Shown here piece after piece: positions 60,631 through 64,000 of a DNA stretch of 64,000 nucleotides. This stretch comes from Runella rosea. Lineage in GTDB: Bacteria > Bacteroidota > Bacteroidia > Cytophagales > Spirosomataceae. The position numbers were made by a program, and so were the translations under genes. The number at the start of each line of letters is the position of its first letter. Position 1 is the first letter of the stretch. The notes beneath the pieces are model-generated. The model searched no databases. It was given only the letters and a program-made list of their open reading frames with translations, and had not been told where the DNA came from. The DNA lies in assembly GCF_003325355.1 (NCBI RefSeq), contig NZ_CP030850.1, positions 4,829,501-4,893,500 of the forward strand, given 5' to 3'.

Positions 60631-61197
60631 ATGAAAAAAATCACTTTAGTAGCCACGGCCCTTTTGATGTCATTCGCCACTTTTGCCCAAACATGGAAAG
60701 TTGACAAAGCGCACGCAAAAGTAGGTTTTACCGTAACCCACTTATTGATGTCGGAAGTAGATGGTAATTTCAAAGCATTTGATGCTACCATTACCTCCTC
60801 AAAAGAGGATTTTTCGGATGCGGTTTTTGAAGTTTCTGCCGATATAAGCAGCATCGATACCGACAATGAGATGCGTGATAATGACCTCAAAAGCGAAAAG
60901 CACTTTGACGCCGCCAAATTTCCAAAGTTTAGCTTCAAGAGCACTTCAATCTCTAAAGTAGCTGACAAAAAATACAAATTAAAAGGCGACTTAACGCTTA
61001 AAGGTGTAACAAAACCGATTACGCTTGATTTAGCATTGACTGGAACAGGTATGAATGGCCGTACAAAAAAGCCAAAAGCAGGTTTTAAAATCACGGGTAT
61101 CATCAAACGCACTGATTTTGGGGTAGGTAGTATGCCGGCCGCCGTAGTGGGTGAAGATGTAGAACTGCGCGCTGTTGGTGAGTTTGAGCAAATGTAA
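60631..61197 (+). CDS. YceI-family periplasmic lipid-binding protein
   Basis: A 188-residue exported protein of the YceI family, a lipocalin-like barrel that binds isoprenoid or fatty-acid-type molecules. The signal peptide is MKKITLVATALLMSFATFA. The mature part starts WKVDKAHAKVGFTVTHLLMS, as expected. Later blocks are DNDLKSEKHFDAAKFPKFSF, LKGDLTLKGVTKPITLDLAL and IKRTDFGVG. It is followed by a strong hairpin and convergent with the MBL hydrolase. Confidence 0.93.
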   Translation: MKKITLVATALLMSFATFAQTWKVDKAHAKVGFTVTHLLMSEVDGNFKAFDATITSSKEDFSDAVFEVSADISSIDTDNEMRDNDLKSEKHFDAAKFPKFSFKSTSISKVADKKYKLKGDLTLKGVTKPITLDLALTGTGMNGRTKKPKAGFKITGIIKRTDFGVGSMPAAVVGEDVELRAVGEFEQM

Positions 61198-61217
61198 GTA
61201 TTGCGCTTAAAATAAGT

Positions 61218-61260
61218 AATAGAAGCGTCCGACGGTTCCAAACCGTCGGACGCTTCTATT
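61218..61260. terminator. Bidirectional hairpin between YceI and MBL genes (repeat family member 2)
   Basis: A perfect 20-bp stem (61218-61237 with 61241-61260) and a 3-nt loop, with AT-rich ends. The core GTCCGACGGTT/AACCGTCGGAC is shared with the hairpin at 53353-53387. It lies midway between two convergent genes. Confidence 0.8.
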
Positions 61261-61270
61261 TTACGGGAGA

Positions 61271-62116
61271 TTATATAAAATCAGTAAGCAAGCCTTTGTT
61301 CTTTACCCGAATGCCTTTCTCGGTCATTTCTACCGTACAACAATCGTGAAGCGGGTCGTGGTCAAAAAACAGAATATAATTATTGTCCAATGCTTCTTTG
61401 AGTAGCGCTTCTTTTTCCTTCATGGTTTCGAGCGGGCGCACGTCGTAGCCCATCACGTATGGTACTGGCAAATGCGCGTGTGAAGGAATTGTATCAGCCA
61501 TAAAAACCACCGTTTGGCCCTTGTAGGCGATCTTCAACATGGTCATTTTTTCGGTGTGCCCATCTACATAGAGGGGCTGTACATTTGTCCCGAAGGGGTT
61601 TTCTATTTTATCCGAAAAATACAATTGTCCTGCTTCCTGAATTGGTAAAATATTTTCTTTGAAAAACGTCGCTTTCTCGCGAGCGTTGGGAAAATTGGCC
61701 GTTTGCCAATGCTCCGAATGTGTCCAATAATGCGCCTTCGGAAACGTCAGCTCGTAGCCACTACGGTTAGAATTCCACTTGACCCCGCCGCCGCAATGGT
61801 CAAAATGAAGGTGTGAAAAAATGACATCCGTGATTTCGTGCGCCCCAAAACCTGCTTTTTCGATGGACTTCACCAAGTCTCCTTCACCGTGGCGGTAGTA
61901 GTACGACTGCCATTTGGGGTCTTGTTTATCACCCATTCCTGTATCAATGAGCATGAGTCGATTGCCTTCTTCGACGAGCAAACAGCGCATGTCCCAGGAG
62001 CAAAGGTTGTTTTCGTCGGCGGTAATCATCCGATTCCAGATTGTTTTGGGCACAACTCCAAACATAGCGCCTCCGTCGAGTTTGAAATGTCCGGCATCAA
62101 TGACGTGTAAATTCAT
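61271..62116 (-). CDS. MBL-fold metallo-hydrolase
   Basis: A 281-residue metallo-beta-lactamase-fold hydrolase. The HxHxDH motif is FSHLHFDHCGGG. Further metal ligands are the His of LYVDGHTEKM, the Asp of VFMADTIPSH and the His of FFDHDPLHD. It resembles lactonase/quorum-quenching-like or general MBL hydrolases. The substrate cannot be set. The start at 62116 (MNLHVIDAGHF) is chosen as the family N-terminus. No signal peptide is seen. Confidence 0.87.
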   Translation of the reverse strand: MNLHVIDAGHFKLDGGAMFGVVPKTIWNRMITADENNLCSWDMRCLLVEEGNRLMLIDTGMGDKQDPKWQSYYYRHGEGDLVKSIEKAGFGAHEITDVIFSHLHFDHCGGGVKWNSNRSGYELTFPKAHYWTHSEHWQTANFPNAREKATFFKENILPIQEAGQLYFSDKIENPFGTNVQPLYVDGHTEKMTMLKIAYKGQTVVFMADTIPSHAHLPVPYVMGYDVRPLETMKEKEALLKEALDNNYILFFDHDPLHDCCTVEMTEKGIRVKNKGLLTDFI

Positions 62117-62200
62117 GATAGTGAGTGATTGCGTAATTAGCCTAAAACAACTAAATTCTATCAAAACTTGTTATATTTACTGTATAAAAATTAAAAACTG

Positions 62201-62812
62201 ATGACTGCCGTACTTGTCAATGAGTGGATGAATGGGGATACCGAACCCTTTACGTTGGAATTGGCCGATGAAATGGACGACAAAGCATTCTATAAATTTT
62301 GCCGCCGCAATGACCACCTTCGTTTTGAACGCAATCCCGACGGGACCATTTTAATTATGCCTAATACTGGAGGAAAAACAGGAAAAAGAAATTCGGAAAT
62401 CAATTTTGAATTGGTTTTATGGAATCGTCAACATAAAAAGGGAGTCGTGTTCGACTCTTCAACTGCTTTCAAACTTCCCAATTTTGCTACCCGCTCACCC
62501 GATGCGGCGTGGATTAGCGACGAGCGTTGGAACAGCCTGAATGAGGACGAACAAGAGCGTTTTCCTCCCATTGCCCCAGATTTTGTGGTGGAACTGATGT
62601 CGGCAAGTGATATTCTGAAAAAAGCCCAGGAAAAAATGCACGAATACATCGAAAACGGGGTGCAACTGGCATGGCTTATTCAACCAAGCACTCAAACCGT
62701 ATTTATTTATCGAATAGATGGAACGATTAGCAAAGTAATTGATTTTGACAATAAACTATCGGGAGAGAATGTCTTACCCGAATTTGAGTTTTTACTAAAA
62801 TTGCTGCTCTAA
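62201..62812 (+). CDS. Uma2-family (DUF820) restriction-endonuclease-like protein
   Basis: A 203-residue second Uma2 member. Core motifs are FATRSPDAAWISDERW and APDFVVELMSASD with conserved Asp and Glu, followed by YIENGVQLAWLIQP. It is distantly related to the one at 40068-40649. The family is present in many copies in some Bacteroidota and Cyanobacteria without a known role. It lies 48 bp upstream of the OmpR regulator but with no obvious link. Confidence 0.85.
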   Translation: MTAVLVNEWMNGDTEPFTLELADEMDDKAFYKFCRRNDHLRFERNPDGTILIMPNTGGKTGKRNSEINFELVLWNRQHKKGVVFDSSTAFKLPNFATRSPDAAWISDERWNSLNEDEQERFPPIAPDFVVELMSASDILKKAQEKMHEYIENGVQLAWLIQPSTQTVFIYRIDGTISKVIDFDNKLSGENVLPEFEFLLKLLL

Positions 62813-62860
62813 TCGTAGAAATTTCGCCCACTTTTATACACAAACCTGAGAGCCTGATTG

Positions 62861-63562
62861 ATGACCCACGACACCAAAAAAATCCTCATCGTAGAAGATG
62901 ACTCCCGTATTGCCCAAAACATAAGTAAAGGACTTCGTGAAAAAGGTTTTGAAACGGAGATTGCGTATGATGGACTCATTGGTAGTAAAATTGCCACCGC
63001 TAACCATTTTGATTTGGTCATTTTAGACATCAATTTGCCGTCTATGAACGGCTACGAAGTGTGTAAACTGATTCGTCAGCGTGATCCCAATGTGCCTGTT
63101 TTGATGCTCACGGCCCTTGGCGAGCCCGACGATAAAATCGAAGGATTCAATGTGGGAGCCGATGATTATATCGTCAAACCGTTTGATTTTCGGGAGTTGT
63201 TGGCGCGCGTTAACGTATTTCTCAAACGCTCCCAGTCAGATGCTGACAACACGGGCGGTAACATTTTGCGCGTGGCCGACCTTGAAATAAATACCGATAC
63301 CAAGATTGTGGTCCGGGCCAATCATGCCATCGACCTTACCCCCAAAGAGTTGGCGCTTTTGGAATATTTGGTGCGCAACAAAGGACGCGTTGTTTCCAAA
63401 ACCGATATTGCCGAAAAGGTTTGGGACATGAATTTTGACAGCGGAACCAACGTAGTGGAAGTGTACATTAATTTTCTACGGAAGAAAATAGACCGTGATT
63501 TTGACACCAAACTGATTCATACCAAATCAGGAATGGGGTACGTTTTAAAAGAAGATTCGTAA
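62861..63562 (+). CDS. OmpR-type response regulator
   Basis: A 233-residue two-component regulator. The receiver has the acidic pair in ILIVEDDSRIAQN, the phospho-acceptor Asp in LVILDINLPSMNGYE and the Lys in YIVKPFDFRELLARV. The C-terminal winged helix has LTPKELALLEYLVRNKGRV and NVVEVYINFLRKKID. No histidine kinase gene follows before the window ends, so the partner may be elsewhere, or this is an orphan. Confidence 0.92.
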   Translation: MTHDTKKILIVEDDSRIAQNISKGLREKGFETEIAYDGLIGSKIATANHFDLVILDINLPSMNGYEVCKLIRQRDPNVPVLMLTALGEPDDKIEGFNVGADDYIVKPFDFRELLARVNVFLKRSQSDADNTGGNILRVADLEINTDTKIVVRANHAIDLTPKELALLEYLVRNKGRVVSKTDIAEKVWDMNFDSGTNVVEVYINFLRKKIDRDFDTKLIHTKSGMGYVLKEDS

Positions 63563-63691
63563 AAAAGTCCAGAAAAGCATCCAGTACTCACGCAATGGCG
63601 CCTTCTGTGTAATCACCTGTTTTGGGGGAGTGTTTTCTCCTGCTTTACCGTTAAATTGCCGCACTTTTGCATCAAACCAATCGTTCATCAC

Positions 63692-64000
63692 ATGAAAACC
63701 TATATTTTAGCGGCAAGCCTGCTCTTTAGTAGCATTGCTTTTGCACAAAACCCGAGTAGTATGAGTTCAAATCCCTTGTTGCAGCCGTTTAATACCCCCC
63801 ACCAAACGGCTCCTTATGACAAAATTAAGCCAGAGCATTTTTTGCCAGCGCTCAAAGAATCCATGGCTGAAGGGCGCAAAGAAATCAATGCGCTTATCAA
63901 TAATCCGGCCAAACCTACTTTCGAAAACACCATTCTTGCCCTTGAGCAGGGCGGTGGAAATGTAGGGAAAGTAAGCAGTGTTTTGTTTCACCTTAATGGG
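63692..64000 (+). CDS. M3-family peptidyl-dipeptidase, N-terminal part (runs off the window)
   Basis: The first 103 residues of an exported peptidase. The signal peptide is MKTYILAASLLFSSIAFA. The mature start (NPLLQPFNTPHQTAPYDKIK then PEHFLPALKESMAEGRKEI) matches the N-terminal helical region of M3 zinc metallopeptidases of the Dcp/oligopeptidase A group. The HEXXH active site would lie beyond the window. The start at 63692 is set by the signal peptide. Confidence 0.88.
   Translation, partial: MKTYILAASLLFSSIAFAQNPSSMSSNPLLQPFNTPHQTAPYDKIKPEHFLPALKESMAEGRKEINALINNPAKPTFENTILALEQGGGNVGKVSSVLFHLNG

Overview
The window reads as a chromosomal segment of a free-living Bacteroidota bacterium, most likely order Cytophagales and possibly a Runella- or Spirosoma-like member of Spirosomataceae (taxonomy is inference). 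The signs are: Bacteroidota-type promoters (TTG and TAnnTTTG boxes) instead of sigma-70 boxes, almost no Shine-Dalgarno sequences, two proteins with type IX secretion (T9SS) C-terminal sorting domains, paired DUF6089 outer-membrane proteins, several LytS/LytTR pairs, and many secreted carbohydrate-active or DUF1080 proteins. I see no rRNA, tRNA, CRISPR array, insertion sequence or prophage. Coding density is high and most genes are housekeeping or glycan related.

Layout. 0-6.3 kb, minus strand: fatty-acid/acyl-CoA genes (acyl-CoA dehydrogenase, FabG-type reductase, MaoC-type hydratase), an exported M28 peptidase, a rhomboid protease and PlsY. 6.4-10.9 kb, plus strand: SDR oxidoreductase, ROK-family sugar kinase-like protein, exported GH130 enzyme, DUF1080 protein, XerD. 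11-12 kb, minus: an SdpR/SdpI-like pair with a clear palindromic operator. 12-18 kb, plus: OmpA-family protein, CBS protein, NAD kinase, two DUF6089 proteins, dipeptide epimerase. 18-23 kb: Tat-exported Gfo/Idh/MocA oxidoreductase followed by a 1140-residue protein joining HEAT repeats to two DUF1080 domains. This pair fits the 3-keto-glycoside route, in which a sugar is oxidised at C3 and then cleaved. 23-29.5 kb: FkbM methyltransferase, an OmpR-type two-component system facing a T9SS-tagged charged protein, adenylate kinase, Obg. 29.6-36.4 kb: a 1275-residue T9SS-exported SGNH-esterase-like protein with nine Ig-like repeats, aroE, metallophosphoesterase, ispH. 36.4-46.7 kb: GDP-fucose synthase, LytTR/LytS pair, gamma carbonic anhydrase, Uma2, oligopeptidase B, HigBA toxin-antitoxin, RecQ, unknown exported protein.

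46.8-49 kb is the most accessory-looking part: a dispersed repeat and a 14-bp tandem repeat border a visibly AT-rich two-gene unit in which an HNH nuclease overlaps a methyltransferase-HIT fusion. The HIT motif has Ser where the nucleophilic His normally sits. 49-64 kb returns to ordinary genes: GH106-like rhamnosidase, ferritin, membrane protein/HTH pair, PHP phosphatase with gltX, CAP protein, GNAT with hisF, a second LytTR/LytS pair, YceI, MBL hydrolase, a second Uma2, an OmpR regulator and the start of an M3 peptidase. hisF carries a 28-residue in-frame insertion built partly from heptamer repeats.

Small non-coding structure is frequent: strong hairpin terminators between convergent genes, an 85-bp GC-rich element with terminal inverted repeats, a 45-bp dispersed repeat seen twice, and a hairpin family seen twice. 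Unless stated otherwise, starts were moved from the longest open frame to an internal ATG where this restored a signal peptide, a family N-terminus or a sensible distance from a promoter.
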